A stretch of 57,344 nt of DNA from Acrocarpospora pleiomorpha (GTDB taxonomy: Bacteria > Actinomycetota > Actinomycetes > Streptosporangiales > Streptosporangiaceae), in assembly GCF_009687885.1 (NCBI RefSeq), contig NZ_BLAF01000068.1:1-57344 (forward strand). The letters run 5' to 3'. Below are positions 17,101 through 25,494 of this stretch, one piece after another. Within the stretch, counting starts at the first letter, position 1; the number at the start of each line of letters is the position of its first letter. The notes under the pieces were generated by a model. It was not told where the DNA came from, did no database searches, and saw only the letters and a list, made by a program, of their open reading frames with translations. Made by a program: the position numbers and the translations under genes.

Positions 17101-20100
17101 CGCGTCCACGACACCATGCGCGATGGCCGGAATCCGCCGGAGGTTCTCGTCGATCTCCCCAAGCTCCACCCGGTAGCCCCGGATCTTCACCTGAAGATCG
17201 CTACGACCAAGAAACTCGAGATCCCCGGAGGGCAACCAGCGTGCGAGGTCACCGGTCCGATATATCCGGCCATACGGCGAGGAGACGAACTTCTCCGCCG
17301 TCAGATCGGGACGACCGAGGTACTCCCGCGCCAGCCGATCCCCACCGATGCAGAGCTCACCCGCCACCCCGATCGGCGCCGGCCTGCCATGCCGATCCAG
17401 CACGAACAGCTTCGCGTGCCCGAGCGGCTGCCCGATCGGCGTGATCGGCCCGGTCGGCTCCTCATCCGCTGAGATCCGGTACGTGGCGACCCCGACCGTG
17501 GCCTCGGTCGGGCCATAGTGATTGACCACCGGCCCATGCCTGGCCAGTTCCCGCGTCCACTCCCAGCTCGATCCTTCCCCACCCAGGATCAGCAGCCGCC
17601 GCGGCAACAGGCTCCGCACATCAGCCACATCAGCGGCAAGCGCCGCCAAATGCGACGGAGTCATCTTCAGGTAGTCGATCCCACCCATATGCTCAGCCAA
17701 CTCGGGCCCAGAGATCCTGGACGGAAGCAGCCGCAGCGTCCCACCCGTCATCAAGGACAGGTAGAACACCGTCATCCCAAAGTCGAACGCGAGCGACTGC
17801 AACAGCGCGAAACTCGCCCCTTCCCCGACCCCGAACCGCTCCCGCACATCAGCCAGGTAATTCATCACCTGCCGGTGCTGAACCGCGACCCCCTTCGGCC
17901 TCCCGGTCGACCCCGAGGTGTAAATCACATAAGCGAGATCGTCCGGACCCGCGACCGCGGGAACTTCGGGATGCCGGCGAGGGTTTGCCTTTGCTCTCCC
18001 GTCGGAGCCTTCGATCGAACTCTCCCCAGGACCGGCCTTTGTGCGATCGCTGGAGCCCCTGGGCGTGGGTTCGTGGGTGGCCGGTGTGCTTCCGCTGGAA
18101 GTTTCGGGGGCGAGTTCTACGCGACCTGCCTTTGTGTGATGGCTGGGGCTCTTGGGCGTGGGTTCGTGGGTGGCCGGTGTGCTTCCGCTGGAAGTTTCGG
18201 GGGCGAGTTCTACGCGACCTGCCTTTGTGTGATGGCTGGGGCTCTTGGGCGTGGGTTCGTGGGTGGCCGGTGTGCTTCCGCTGGAAGTTTCGGGGGCGAG
18301 TTCTACGCGACCTGCCTTTGTGTGATGGCTGGGGCTCTCGGGCGTGAGTTCGCGGGGATATGCCTGTGCGCTTCCATCCGGTCTTGCGGTGAAGAGCTTG
18401 CTGGAACTTGTCGTTCGGATGCCGTTCGAACCTTGGGCCGCGTGTTCGTCGGGGTTTGCTGTTCTCGTGAGTAACGCCGGTCCCGCATCCGTGATCAGGA
18501 CTTGGGCGCCTGAATCCGCCAGCATGTACGCTCGGCGGTCTTCTGGCTGGTCCGGGTCGAGGGGTACGTACGCGCCGCCCGCCTTCATGACCGCGACGAT
18601 CGACACCGCGATATCGATCGACTGCTCCTGGCAGATGGCCACGCGCACGTCGGGTCCTACGCCGAGCGCGCGCAACTCTTTGGCCAGAGCGTTTGCCTTG
18701 GTGTTCAGGTCGGCGTAGGTGAGGGACGCGTTGCCGTACCGGATGGCGGGGGTTTTCGGGACGCGGCGGGCGGTTGTTTCGATGAGTTCGGCCAGGGTTT
18801 CCGCTGGGCCGGTCGGGGGAGTGGAGGGTGCTGTGCTCCAGCTGGTCAGGAGGGCGGTTTCATCGTCGGCGACGAGGGCGAGCTCGGATATCGGCTGGTC
18901 CGGGTCGGCGGCGATCGCGTGGAGCAGGGTTTCGAAGTTGGCGGCGAAGCGTTCGATGGTGGGGCGGTCGAACAGGTCGGTGCTGTAGACGAAGAATGCG
19001 TCGCCGGTGGGGCTGATCTCCAGGGAAAGGTCGAATTTCGCCTGGTGGAAGCCGGGGTCGTAAGGCTCGGCAATGATTCCGGGGAGGGCGAGCCCGGGAT
19101 TGTGCTCGTTCCGGAAGCTGAACTGGGTCTGGAAGACGGGGGTTCGGCTGAGGTCGCGGGTGACGCCGAGTTCGGTGACAAGGCGGTCGAATGGGGTGTC
19201 GGCGTGAACGAACGCGTCGATCGCCGTGCGGCGAGTTCGTTTCAGCAATTCACGGAAACTCGGGTCGCCGGAGAGGTCGGCGCGGAGGACGACCGTGTTG
19301 AGGAAGAAGCCGATAAGTGGTTCGACGTCCTCGGTATCGCGGGCGGAGACGGGGGTGCCGACGCAGAAGTCCTCGGCCCCGCTGTAGCGGGACAGTTGCG
19401 TCTGGAAAGCGCTCAGGAGCAGCATGAACAGGGTCACCCGCTCGCGCCTGGCAAGCTGGGTGACCTCGGTGATCAGGGCTGCGGGCAGGCGATGGGCGAC
19501 GCAATCGCCGCGGGAGGCCCGGATTCTTGGGCGCGGCCTGTCCGTGGGGAGATCGAGGGTGGGGGCGTTGGCCAGGCGCTCGCGCCAGTACGCGGTGTCG
19601 ATCGGGCGGTCGTGCTGGTGCCTGGCGTGGTCGGCGTACTGGAGGGGGAGGGCGGGGAGTTCGCCGCCCGCGTACAGGGTGGAGATCTCGTCGAGGAGCA
19701 GGCCCAGCGACCAGCCATCCCCGGCGATGTGATGCAGAACGATGACGAGGATGTGTTCCTCGGGATTTATCGCGATAAGAGCGGCCCGTAGGACGGGACC
19801 GGTGGCGAGGTCGAACGGCTGGTTGCTCAGCTCGCTCACCATCGTCCGCGCGTGCTCCTGGCTCGTGGCGGCGCGGCGTTCGAGGCCGGGCAGGGTGTCG
19901 CCGACGAGTTGCACCGGCCGGCCGTCGATCGCCGGATAGCTGGTGCGCAGGATGTCGTGACGTCGGACCACCTCGGCGAGCGCGCGGTCCAGCGCGTCCG
20001 GGTCGAGTGGGCCGAGCAGGCGCTCGGTCACGCAGATGTTGTACGACGCGTCGTCGGGGTTCAGCTCGTGCAGGAACCAGAGACGCTCCTGGCCAAGCGA

Positions 20101-20127
20101 GAGCGGTATCGCCGTGACGGCAAACAT
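14113..20127 (-). CDS. Nonribosomal peptide synthetase C-A-PCP-TE fused to an MFS exporter
   Basis: One 2004-residue frame. The condensation domain (about 1-430) has HHIAGDGWS at 132-140. The adenylation domain (about 440-1040) has A3 'YTSGSTGRPKG' at 736 and A5 'NHYGPTEATVGV'; Asp is kept at the alpha-amino-group-binding position (FDFGMT), so an alpha-amino acid is likely. It carries a ~130-residue repetitive insertion. The carrier serine is 1119 (LGGHSLLATR). The thioesterase (about 1245-1500) has GHCGVGG with Cys1319 in place of the usual serine. After a Thr-rich repetitive linker, residues about 1580-1985 form a multi-pass MFS transporter of the EntS/macrolide-efflux type. So one module activates one residue, releases it through a Cys thioesterase, and carries its own exporter. 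It is the first gene of the minus operon, facing the AMP-ligase gene. Confidence 0.9.
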   Translation of the reverse strand: MFAVTAIPLSLGQERLWFLHELNPDDASYNICVTERLLGPLDPDALDRALAEVVRRHDILRTSYPAIDGRPVQLVGDTLPGLERRAATSQEHARTMVSELSNQPFDLATGPVLRAALIAINPEEHILVIVLHHIAGDGWSLGLLLDEISTLYAGGELPALPLQYADHARHQHDRPIDTAYWRERLANAPTLDLPTDRPRPRIRASRGDCVAHRLPAALITEVTQLARRERVTLFMLLLSAFQTQLSRYSGAEDFCVGTPVSARDTEDVEPLIGFFLNTVVLRADLSGDPSFRELLKRTRRTAIDAFVHADTPFDRLVTELGVTRDLSRTPVFQTQFSFRNEHNPGLALPGIIAEPYDPGFHQAKFDLSLEISPTGDAFFVYSTDLFDRPTIERFAANFETLLHAIAADPDQPISELALVADDETALLTSWSTAPSTPPTGPAETLAELIETTARRVPKTPAIRYGNASLTYADLNTKANALAKELRALGVGPDVRVAICQEQSIDIAVSIVAVMKAGGAYVPLDPDQPEDRRAYMLADSGAQVLITDAGPALLTRTANPDEHAAQGSNGIRTTSSSKLFTARPDGSAQAYPRELTPESPSHHTKAGRVELAPETSSGSTPATHEPTPKSPSHHTKAGRVELAPETSSGSTPATHEPTPKSPSHHTKAGRVELAPETSSGSTPATHEPTPRGSSDRTKAGPGESSIEGSDGRAKANPRRHPEVPAVAGPDDLAYVIYTSGSTGRPKGVAVQHRQVMNYLADVRERFGVGEGASFALLQSLAFDFGMTVFYLSLMTGGTLRLLPSRISGPELAEHMGGIDYLKMTPSHLAALAADVADVRSLLPRRLLILGGEGSSWEWTRELARHGPVVNHYGPTEATVGVATYRISADEEPTGPITPIGQPLGHAKLFVLDRHGRPAPIGVAGELCIGGDRLAREYLGRPDLTAEKFVSSPYGRIYRTGDLARWLPSGDLEFLGRSDLQVKIRGYRVELGEIDENLRRIPAIAHGVVDARDGELVAYLVAEAGSERPSVGELRRVLGLRLPEYMIPTRYVWLDELPLKGHGKVDRAALPAPEDTRPDQDVPFEPPADEIEEIIAAAWCEALGLQRVGVLDDFFDLGGHSLLATRIIARLRRELPENGNPVGLMDLFQHPTVRELAALARSAPVSRGLLYRLTKTASPKPGERGPAGHGPAGHGSGERGSGGQALGALEPRTPGASAPKAHTPKARIPDAGAPKAGARQPGGPQTGVRNLVCVPYGGGSAVVYQPLADALPDGWALYSVAVPGHDLGLVEEPRPLAEVAERCAEEIISTVTGPLALYGHCGVGGALTIEIARQLEARGRPIDAIYLGGIFPFARPTKGLMGRWAKLTRLERLRSDRNQLTWLTALGADLSGLDDEQKAFVIRNMRHDARAAEDYFTGLIDANVRKLSAPIISVVGEYDPATDYYEERYREWGFITDSTHLVVLDEGGHYFLKYRPQELAAIVTRPAPTDDDAADQTTNQTADPTIDHTGPHTAAQASSRTLVKATTVVAGDHPRGKNMTANPPNGNRTTHDTATGGRATHDRTTTRTATSGRASKSPEPTIRRFLAVALGQMICLVGSTLTEFALPLWVYLQNRSMTQLAILQVLAVIPGILVAPLAGALVDRSSRRTIMIAGNTAALAVQAATAVLIWTSAFQVWHLYALLPALSIALTCQRLAFTSAVPQLVPKRYLGHANGVAQMTLGVAQFIAPLAAVGLMSVVGLQGILIIDVAGHLATLVVLALIAFPATMAHRRREPVGREIAEGFRMSIGNRSFRAMVIFFALLSLGLSPVFLMYSPLVLEFGTLADAGAIALAAGAGAVAGGLTMGLWGGPARRRMRGMLLTTLLIAVSCVLVGLTDALPVIGIGAFCVSFGLALVNGVYATIIQTKVPQRFHGRVFALNQMVAWSTIPIGVGVIAPLGTRLLGDIGVMYLVFGAFIAIVAAGAMATRTLARFDDEVPDATPDDLVGLERKVSNEGKTGAARVGVV
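18061..18359 (-). repeat. 93-bp tandem repeat inside the NRPS adenylation domain
   Basis: Three near-identical 93-bp units start at 18061, 18154 and 18247, with a partial fourth from 18340 and a degenerate one before 18061. Each encodes 31 residues rich in Ser, Thr, Pro, His and Glu (for example TKAGRVELAPETSSGSTPAT). They form most of an insertion at residues about 590-720, between adenylation motifs A2 and A3. Confidence 0.9.
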
Positions 20128-20189
20128 CGTTCCTCAAGTGATCGGACGAATGCAGCACGAAGTGCCGAGCGTAGACAGGCTCGGTCTGT

Positions 20190-20356
20190 TAACTGGAAAG
20201 ATTCTTTGCAATTAGCTGACGGCGTCAGTCTGGCACGGAGCCGCGCTGGCCACAACCCCATCAATCCCTTTGCTGGTCGGGGCTGCCGATGGCGCTCCCC
20301 CTTGTGGCTGGGACATTTCCCATGCCAGACTGGCCGCGTCGCTAACTGGAAAGATT
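20190..20356. promoter_or_regulatory. Divergent promoter region of the cluster with repeated operator-like sites and an inverted-repeat segment
   Basis: The 303-bp region 20128-20430 separates the two operons. TAACTGGAAAGATT occurs twice in the same orientation, at 20190-20203 and 20343-20356. The second copy continues as an imperfect dyad (TAACTG...CAGTAA). Between them is an inverted repeat of about 18 bp with a perfect core AGTCTGGCA (20227-20235) and TGCCAGACT (20323-20331). The paired sites look like binding sites of a cluster-level regulator, but no regulator gene of the cluster is in the window. Core promoters could not be assigned with confidence. Confidence 0.5.
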
Positions 20357-20430
20357 GTTTTCAGTAAGGCCATTTTGGGAACGTTCTCTAATGGTCTTGA
20401 AGGCATTCATCCGATCATTAAGGATCTTTG

Positions 20431-21813
20431 ATGACGCTTCCGGAGCTGCTGGCGGCGCGGGCCGTCGCCGACCCCGATGGCGTTGCCATGATCGTGGACG
20501 GGGTCGGGGAGCTGGCGTACCGGGATTGGGACGCGCGGGCGAACGCGGTCGCGAACCGGCTGATCGGCCAGGGGATCACTGGCGGGGATCGGGTTGGGCT
20601 GGTCTTCCCCGCTTCGGGGTGGATTGAGTACGCGGTCGCGTTCCTGGGGGTGCTTCGGGCCGGGGCGGTCGCGGTGCCGCTGTCGGACCGGCTTCCGGCG
20701 GCAGAGATCGGACAACTGTCGGCGCACTGTTCGATGGCGGCGATTGTGCGGGATGCGGCGGGGTCGGATGTGACGCCGCCTCCGGTGGTGGTGCGAGCGG
20801 GTGATCCGGCGCAGATTCTCTACACCTCGGGGACGACCGGGGCGGCCAAAGGGGTCACGGCCACACATGCCAACCTCGCGTACGGATTGCGGGCGGAGCC
20901 GCGTTACCGGGCGTTTCGCCACTCCAAGCATTTGGTCCACGCGTTTCCGATCGGGACGAACGCGGGGCAGATGATGCTGGTGAACGCGCTGGGGGCACAT
21001 CCGGCGGTGGTGACGTTGCCACGGTTCACCCCCGGCCGGTTCGCCGGATTAATCCGGAAATATCGGGCGGGGACGGTGTTCGTCGTGCCGGCTATGGCGA
21101 TCGAGCTGATCAATGCCGGGGTCGAGCCGCTGGAGAGCGTGCTGCTGCTGGGGTCGGCCGCGGCGCCGTTGCCGTCGGCGGTGGCGTCGGAGCTCGGCGG
21201 GCTGTTCCCGCAGGCGATGATCACGAACTACTACACCTCCACGGAGGCCGCGCCCGCGCAGACGATCATGCTGTTCGATCCGGAGCGGCCCGGGTCGGTC
21301 GGGCGGCCGGCCGCCGGGGGCGGAGTGCGGGTCACCGCGGCGGACGGGTCGCCGGTGGGGGTCGGCGAGACCGGCGAGGTGTGGATGCGGTCGCCGGCTG
21401 CGCCGCGCGCGTACTTCGGCGATCCCAGGTCCGGAGTGTTCCGGGATGGGTGGGTACGGATGGGGGATCTGGGCTATCTCGACGACGAGGGGTACCTCTA
21501 CCTGGTCGATCGGGAAAGTGATGTGGTGAAGTCGGGGGCGTACAAGATCTCGACTTTGAAGATCGAGGAGGCGCTGCACGCGCATCCGCTGGTGAAGGAG
21601 GCGGCGGCTTTCGGAGTGCCGCATCCGGTGCTGGGGACGGTCGTGGTCGCGGCGCTGGTGGTTCGGGATGCGGTCGCGCCTGAGGAGGTGCGGGCGTTTC
21701 TGGGGGAGCGGCTGGCCGGGCATGAGGTGCCCGCGCGGTTGCTGACGCTGGAGACGCTGCCGCGCAATCGGGGCGGCAAGGTGGATAAACGTGCTTTGCG
21801 GGCGCTTTCATGA
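20431..21813 (+). CDS. Stand-alone AMP-dependent acyl/aminoacyl ligase
   Basis: A 460-residue ANL-superfamily enzyme starting at ATG 20431, 7 bp after AGGA. It shows 'YTSGTTGAAKG' (P-loop), 'YYTSTEA', 'MGDLGYLDDEGYLY' and the C-terminal 'PRNRGGKVDKRAL' catalytic lysine. It is short for the family and lacks a fused carrier domain. It probably activates a carboxylic acid for loading on the next gene's PCP or on the free carrier protein. The following C-PCP gene overlaps it by 4 bp. The substrate cannot be predicted by eye. Confidence 0.88.
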   Translation: MTLPELLAARAVADPDGVAMIVDGVGELAYRDWDARANAVANRLIGQGITGGDRVGLVFPASGWIEYAVAFLGVLRAGAVAVPLSDRLPAAEIGQLSAHCSMAAIVRDAAGSDVTPPPVVVRAGDPAQILYTSGTTGAAKGVTATHANLAYGLRAEPRYRAFRHSKHLVHAFPIGTNAGQMMLVNALGAHPAVVTLPRFTPGRFAGLIRKYRAGTVFVVPAMAIELINAGVEPLESVLLLGSAAAPLPSAVASELGGLFPQAMITNYYTSTEAAPAQTIMLFDPERPGSVGRPAAGGGVRVTAADGSPVGVGETGEVWMRSPAAPRAYFGDPRSGVFRDGWVRMGDLGYLDDEGYLYLVDRESDVVKSGAYKISTLKIEEALHAHPLVKEAAAFGVPHPVLGTVVVAALVVRDAVAPEEVRAFLGERLAGHEVPARLLTLETLPRNRGGKVDKRALRALS

Positions 21814-23459
21814 GTGAGGCGTCGTTCGCGCAGGTGGGGATGTGGATCACCGAGCGGATGGGGCGGGCTCGGTCGGCCTATCACATGCCCGTGCTTATCA
21901 GGATGGATGGTGCGCTGGACGCGAGCGCGCTGATCCAGGCGTGTGAGGCGGTCATCCGGCGGCACCCGGTGCTGTCCAGCGCGATCGTCGAGGATGACGG
22001 GCTACCGGTGGAGGTGCGGGGGGCACGACCGAAGGTTCGGGTCACGACATCTGGCGATCTGGACGCGTTGGTGTTGGAAGAGACGCTTCGTCCGTTCGAT
22101 GTGGAGCGGGGGCCGCTGGCGCGATTCACGCTGGTACGGCTGGCGCCTGAGCGGCATGTGCTGGTTTTCGTGGCGCATCATCTGGTTTTCGACGGGGAGT
22201 CGAAGGATGTGCTGGTGCGGGATCTGGCGGCGTTCTACAACGGGCGCACGCTGCCGCGGTTGACGGAGACGTATGCGGGGTTCGCGGCGGATGAGCGGGT
22301 TCGGGTGGCGGGTGACCTCGCGGAGGCCCGCGAATTCTGGGGGGCCCGGTGGCGCGAGCCGGACGATGTGATCATCCCAGGACTACCGGAACAGCGTTTG
22401 TCCGAGGCGCGTTCGCCCGAGGCGAGCTTGTCCGGGCCGCTTTCGTCCGGGCGTCCTTCGCCGGAGCCGCGTCATGCTGGCGCGGAGGCGCAACAAAATC
22501 AAGGGTGGGTGCTTGGGACATCTACCCCAAGTCGCCTCGCGAGCGAAGGCACGGCGTCTAATCCGCGGATTTCCGGGCAACGGCGCGGGGCTGCCTTCGC
22601 GAAGGCGTACAAATTCCGCGTGGAGCTTCCTGAAATTTCGGATATTTCGCGGTTTGAGTTGTTTTTGGCTTCTGTGCAGGCGTTGCTGTTCTCGTATGGG
22701 AATAGCGAGCCGGTTTGTGCGATTGATGTGTCTACCCGGACTTCCTCGGTTCGGGAGAATATTGGGTTGTTCGTCAACGAGTTGCCCGTTGCCTCTCGGC
22801 CTTCTCCTGATATGTCCGTCGTTGAGCTGGCGCGCTGGCTCCGTGCAGAATTGCGGGAGATTTATAGGTTTCGTGCGGTGCCGGTTGCTCGTGCCGTACG
22901 CGGGCTAAGGCCGCGAACGGCGCTTGCGGCTGTATCGGTGAGTTACCGGAAACGGCGCGACGAACCCGATTTTGCCGACCTTCGGACCAGTGTGGATTGG
23001 GCTGTTTTTAATCACGCCGTCCGCAGTCTTCTGCACTTTCAGGCCGTCGACACTTCTGACGGCCTCTTCGTGATCATGCAATATGGCTCAGATTCCGGCT
23101 CTCCCGACGAGACCCCGGAAATCGCTCAAATAGCGGAGGACCTTCTCACCATCATGAAAAATCCGGATAACTCCGTCTCCCTTGACCTCCGGAGTGACTC
23201 CGAGGTCACCCCCGACGCCACCGACCTCGCCGGCGCCATCCGCGAAATCTGGCAGGAAGTCCTCGGCATCGACCAGATCGGCGACGACGAGGACCTTTTC
23301 GACCTGGGCGGACACTCTCTCACCATCACCCAGATCATCGCCCGCATGCGCAAACGCCTCGGCATCGAGGTCGCCCTCGACGTCTTCTTCGACACTCCCA
23401 CGATCGCCGGCGTGGTCGACTCCATCCACGCCTCCGAACCCGCGGTCAGCACGACGTGA
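21810..23459 (+). CDS. Condensation domain-PCP didomain protein
   Basis: The 549-residue protein begins with a condensation domain (C1 'FAQVGMWITERM', active site HHLVFDG from residue 123) and ends with a carrier domain whose serine is at 503 ('FDLGGHSLTITQI'). It has no adenylation domain, so it depends on the upstream ligase or on another enzyme for loading. An approximately 75-residue insertion (residues about 190-265) breaks the condensation fold in its middle and contains the palindromic element at 22512-22600. It overlaps both neighbours by 4 bp, indicating coupled translation. Confidence 0.88.
   Translation: MSEASFAQVGMWITERMGRARSAYHMPVLIRMDGALDASALIQACEAVIRRHPVLSSAIVEDDGLPVEVRGARPKVRVTTSGDLDALVLEETLRPFDVERGPLARFTLVRLAPERHVLVFVAHHLVFDGESKDVLVRDLAAFYNGRTLPRLTETYAGFAADERVRVAGDLAEAREFWGARWREPDDVIIPGLPEQRLSEARSPEASLSGPLSSGRPSPEPRHAGAEAQQNQGWVLGTSTPSRLASEGTASNPRISGQRRGAAFAKAYKFRVELPEISDISRFELFLASVQALLFSYGNSEPVCAIDVSTRTSSVRENIGLFVNELPVASRPSPDMSVVELARWLRAELREIYRFRAVPVARAVRGLRPRTALAAVSVSYRKRRDEPDFADLRTSVDWAVFNHAVRSLLHFQAVDTSDGLFVIMQYGSDSGSPDETPEIAQIAEDLLTIMKNPDNSVSLDLRSDSEVTPDATDLAGAIREIWQEVLGIDQIGDDEDLFDLGGHSLTITQIIARMRKRLGIEVALDVFFDTPTIAGVVDSIHASEPAVSTT
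22512..22600. repeat. Hairpin-rich insert inside the C-PCP gene (REP/MITE-like)
   Basis: CTTGGG (22512-22517) pairs with CCCAAG (22526-22531). GCGAAGGCA (22543-22551) pairs with TGCCTTCGC (22592-22600). The stretch is translated as the atypical 'TPSRLASEGTASNPRISGQ' segment, does not fit the condensation fold, and keeps the frame. This looks like a small mobile or interspersed palindromic element now read as protein. Confidence 0.5.
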
Positions 23460-24517
23460 CCCTCGCCCCCATGCCCGGCATGTCCCAAACCATCCCGGCC
23501 ACCGAATCACCGCCAGCCACCGCAGGCCGAGCCAGCCTGGACACCGAGCCACGGCCAGCCACCACAGGCCGAGCCAGCCTGGACACTGAGTCACCGCCAG
23601 CCGCCACGGACCGAGCCAACCTGGATACCGACTCACACGAGGCTGCTGTCACCCGAGCCGATCTGGAGTTGTTGCTCCTGATCCGGCATTTCGAGCTGGC
23701 CCTCCTCGACCTGTTCGCCCGCGGCGAGCTGAACGGCACCACGCACACCTGCCTCGGCCAGGAATACGTGCCGGTCGCCCTCACCCCGCTGCTCCAGCCC
23801 GACGACTACGTTTTCAGCAATCATCGCGGTCACGGCCACTATCTCGCCCGATACCAGGACCCAGAAGGTCTGCTCGCCGAGATCATGGGCCGCGAGGGCG
23901 CGATCTGCTCCGGGGTCGGCGGCAGCCAGCACATCCTTCGCGACCGCTACCTGTCCACCGGCGTACAAGGAGAAAGCCTGCCCGTCGCGGCGGGCGCCGC
24001 GCTGCACCTGCGCGGCACCGGCGCCCTGGCCTGCGTCTACATCGGTGACGGCACCTGGGGCGAGGGCTCGGTCTACGAAGCGCTCAACCTGGCGTCGCTG
24101 TGGAACCTCCCCCTGCTGGTGATCGTCGAGAACAACGGCATCGCCCAGTCCACCCCCACCACCCGCCAGCTCGCGGGCACGATCCGCGACCGCGCGCACG
24201 CCTTCGGCATCCGCCACCACGGCGTCACCTCGATCGACCTCACCGAGATCCGATCCCAGATCGCCGCGCTCATCGCGTCGGTACGCACCGATTCGCGCCC
24301 GCTGGTCATCGAGTTCGCCACCCACCGCCTCGGCCCGCACAGCAAGGGCGACGACACCCGCTCCCCTGACCAGGTACGCCAGCTTCCCGACTGGTATCGC
24401 CGCGTCGAGCCCACTCCGCTTTTCGCCCAGGCCGATCAAGCCGCGCGAACCCGAATCGCGGCAATCGTCGGAGAGGTCTCGGCCCGCCCGCTGTCCCGGT
24501 GGTCCGCGTGCGGGTAG
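23456..24517 (+). CDS. 2-oxoacid dehydrogenase-type E1 component, alpha subunit (TPP-dependent)
   Basis: The 353-residue protein carries the thiamine diphosphate motif from GDG to NN ('GDGTWGEGSVYEALNLA' to 'VIVENN'), 'GQEYVPVAL' and 'GVGGSQHI', as in pyruvate/acetoin dehydrogenase E1-alpha. Its GTG start overlaps the C-PCP stop by 4 bp. The first ~70 residues are a repeated Ala/Thr/Ser-rich stretch; the native domain begins around 'TRADLELLLLIRHFE'. With the next two genes it would decarboxylate a 2-oxoacid (or cleave a ketose phosphate) and pass an acyl group to lipoyl-E2. Its location within an NRPS operon suggests precursor supply rather than central metabolism. Confidence 0.9.
   Translation: MTLAPMPGMSQTIPATESPPATAGRASLDTEPRPATTGRASLDTESPPAATDRANLDTDSHEAAVTRADLELLLLIRHFELALLDLFARGELNGTTHTCLGQEYVPVALTPLLQPDDYVFSNHRGHGHYLARYQDPEGLLAEIMGREGAICSGVGGSQHILRDRYLSTGVQGESLPVAAGAALHLRGTGALACVYIGDGTWGEGSVYEALNLASLWNLPLLVIVENNGIAQSTPTTRQLAGTIRDRAHAFGIRHHGVTSIDLTEIRSQIAALIASVRTDSRPLVIEFATHRLGPHSKGDDTRSPDQVRQLPDWYRRVEPTPLFAQADQAARTRIAAIVGEVSARPLSRWSACG
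23504..23671 (+). repeat. 42-bp tandem repeat at the E1-alpha N-terminus
   Basis: Units start at 23504, 23546, 23588 and 23630. The first three encode 14-residue blocks of the type E-(S/P)-x-P-A-x-x-x-R-A-(S/N)-L-D-T. The fourth (DSHEAAVTRADLEL) is diverged and merges into the native first helix, suggesting that the repeat arose by duplication of the native 5' end. Confidence 0.8.
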
Positions 24518-25494
24518 CGGAGAACCTGAACGCCGCCCTCGGCGACCTGCTCGAACACGACCCGAAGGCGTACCTGATCGGCGAGGACGTCCTGGACCCC
24601 TACGGCGGTGCCTTCAAGATCACCCGCGGCCTGTCCACCCGCTACCCCGGCCGTGTCCTCGGCACCCCCATCAGCGAATCCGGCCTCACCGGCCTGGCCG
24701 CCGGCCTCGCCCTCTGCGGCGACACCGCCATCGTCGAGATCATGTTCAGCGACTTCGCCGCCCTCGCCTTCGACCAGATCATCAACTTCGCCGCCAAATC
24801 CGTCTCCATGTACGGCTCGCGCGTGCCGATGCGCCTGATCGTGCGCTGCCCCACCGGCGGCGGACGCGGCTACGGCCCCACCCACAGCCAGAGCCTGCAG
24901 AAACATTTCATCGGCGTGCCCGGCCTCGCCGTATACGAGATGTCGGCATTACACGACAATCACGCGGTTCTCGCGGCGATGGTGGCCTCCGCCCAGCCCT
25001 GCGTGTTCTTCGAGGACAAGGTCCTGTACACGCGCCGCATGCACGCCCTCGACCCCCTCTTCAACCAGGACATCCTCCACGATGTCGCCCGCGTCTTCAT
25101 CGACGACCCGGCCACCTCCGACTGCGTGATCATCGCCCCCGGCGGCGTCGCCGACCGGGCGCTGGCCGCGATGCGACAGGTCTTCCTGGACCGCGAAGTG
25201 ACCTGCTGCCTGCTGGTCCCCTCTCGCCTCTACCCGTTCGACGTCGAACCCCTGCTTCCTGCACTCCAGAACGCGAAAGCCATTCTCGTCGCGGAAGAAA
25301 GCACCGCGGGCGGCACCTGGGGCGCGGAAATCGCCCATCAAATTCACCAGCGCCTCTGGAAAACCCTTCCCCGGCCGGTGACCCTGGTCCACTCCGCTGA
25401 CAGCGTCATCCCCACCGCCGCCCACCTGGAGCAACAAGTCCTCCTCCAGGAATCCACCATTCACACCGCCATCATGGAGGCCCTCCATGCCTGA
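24499..25494 (+). CDS. 2-oxoacid dehydrogenase-type E1 component, beta subunit
   Basis: A 331-residue transketolase-like protein with 'VAENLNAALGDLL', 'LIGEDVLDPYGGAFKIT', 'ISESGLTGLAAGLAL', 'FSDFAALAFDQIIN' and 'PTGGGRGYGPTHSQS', typical of pyruvate/branched-chain E1-beta. The start at GTG 24499 overlaps E1-alpha by 19 bp; GTG 24508 is an equally plausible start. It forms the alpha2beta2 E1 with the preceding subunit. Confidence 0.9.
   Translation: MVRVRVAENLNAALGDLLEHDPKAYLIGEDVLDPYGGAFKITRGLSTRYPGRVLGTPISESGLTGLAAGLALCGDTAIVEIMFSDFAALAFDQIINFAAKSVSMYGSRVPMRLIVRCPTGGGRGYGPTHSQSLQKHFIGVPGLAVYEMSALHDNHAVLAAMVASAQPCVFFEDKVLYTRRMHALDPLFNQDILHDVARVFIDDPATSDCVIIAPGGVADRALAAMRQVFLDREVTCCLLVPSRLYPFDVEPLLPALQNAKAILVAEESTAGGTWGAEIAHQIHQRLWKTLPRPVTLVHSADSVIPTAAHLEQQVLLQESTIHTAIMEALHA

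Noticed and set aside
18061..18359. CRISPR-like array
   Set aside because: The 93-bp units are directly contiguous with no spacers and encode protein in frame; no cas genes nearby.
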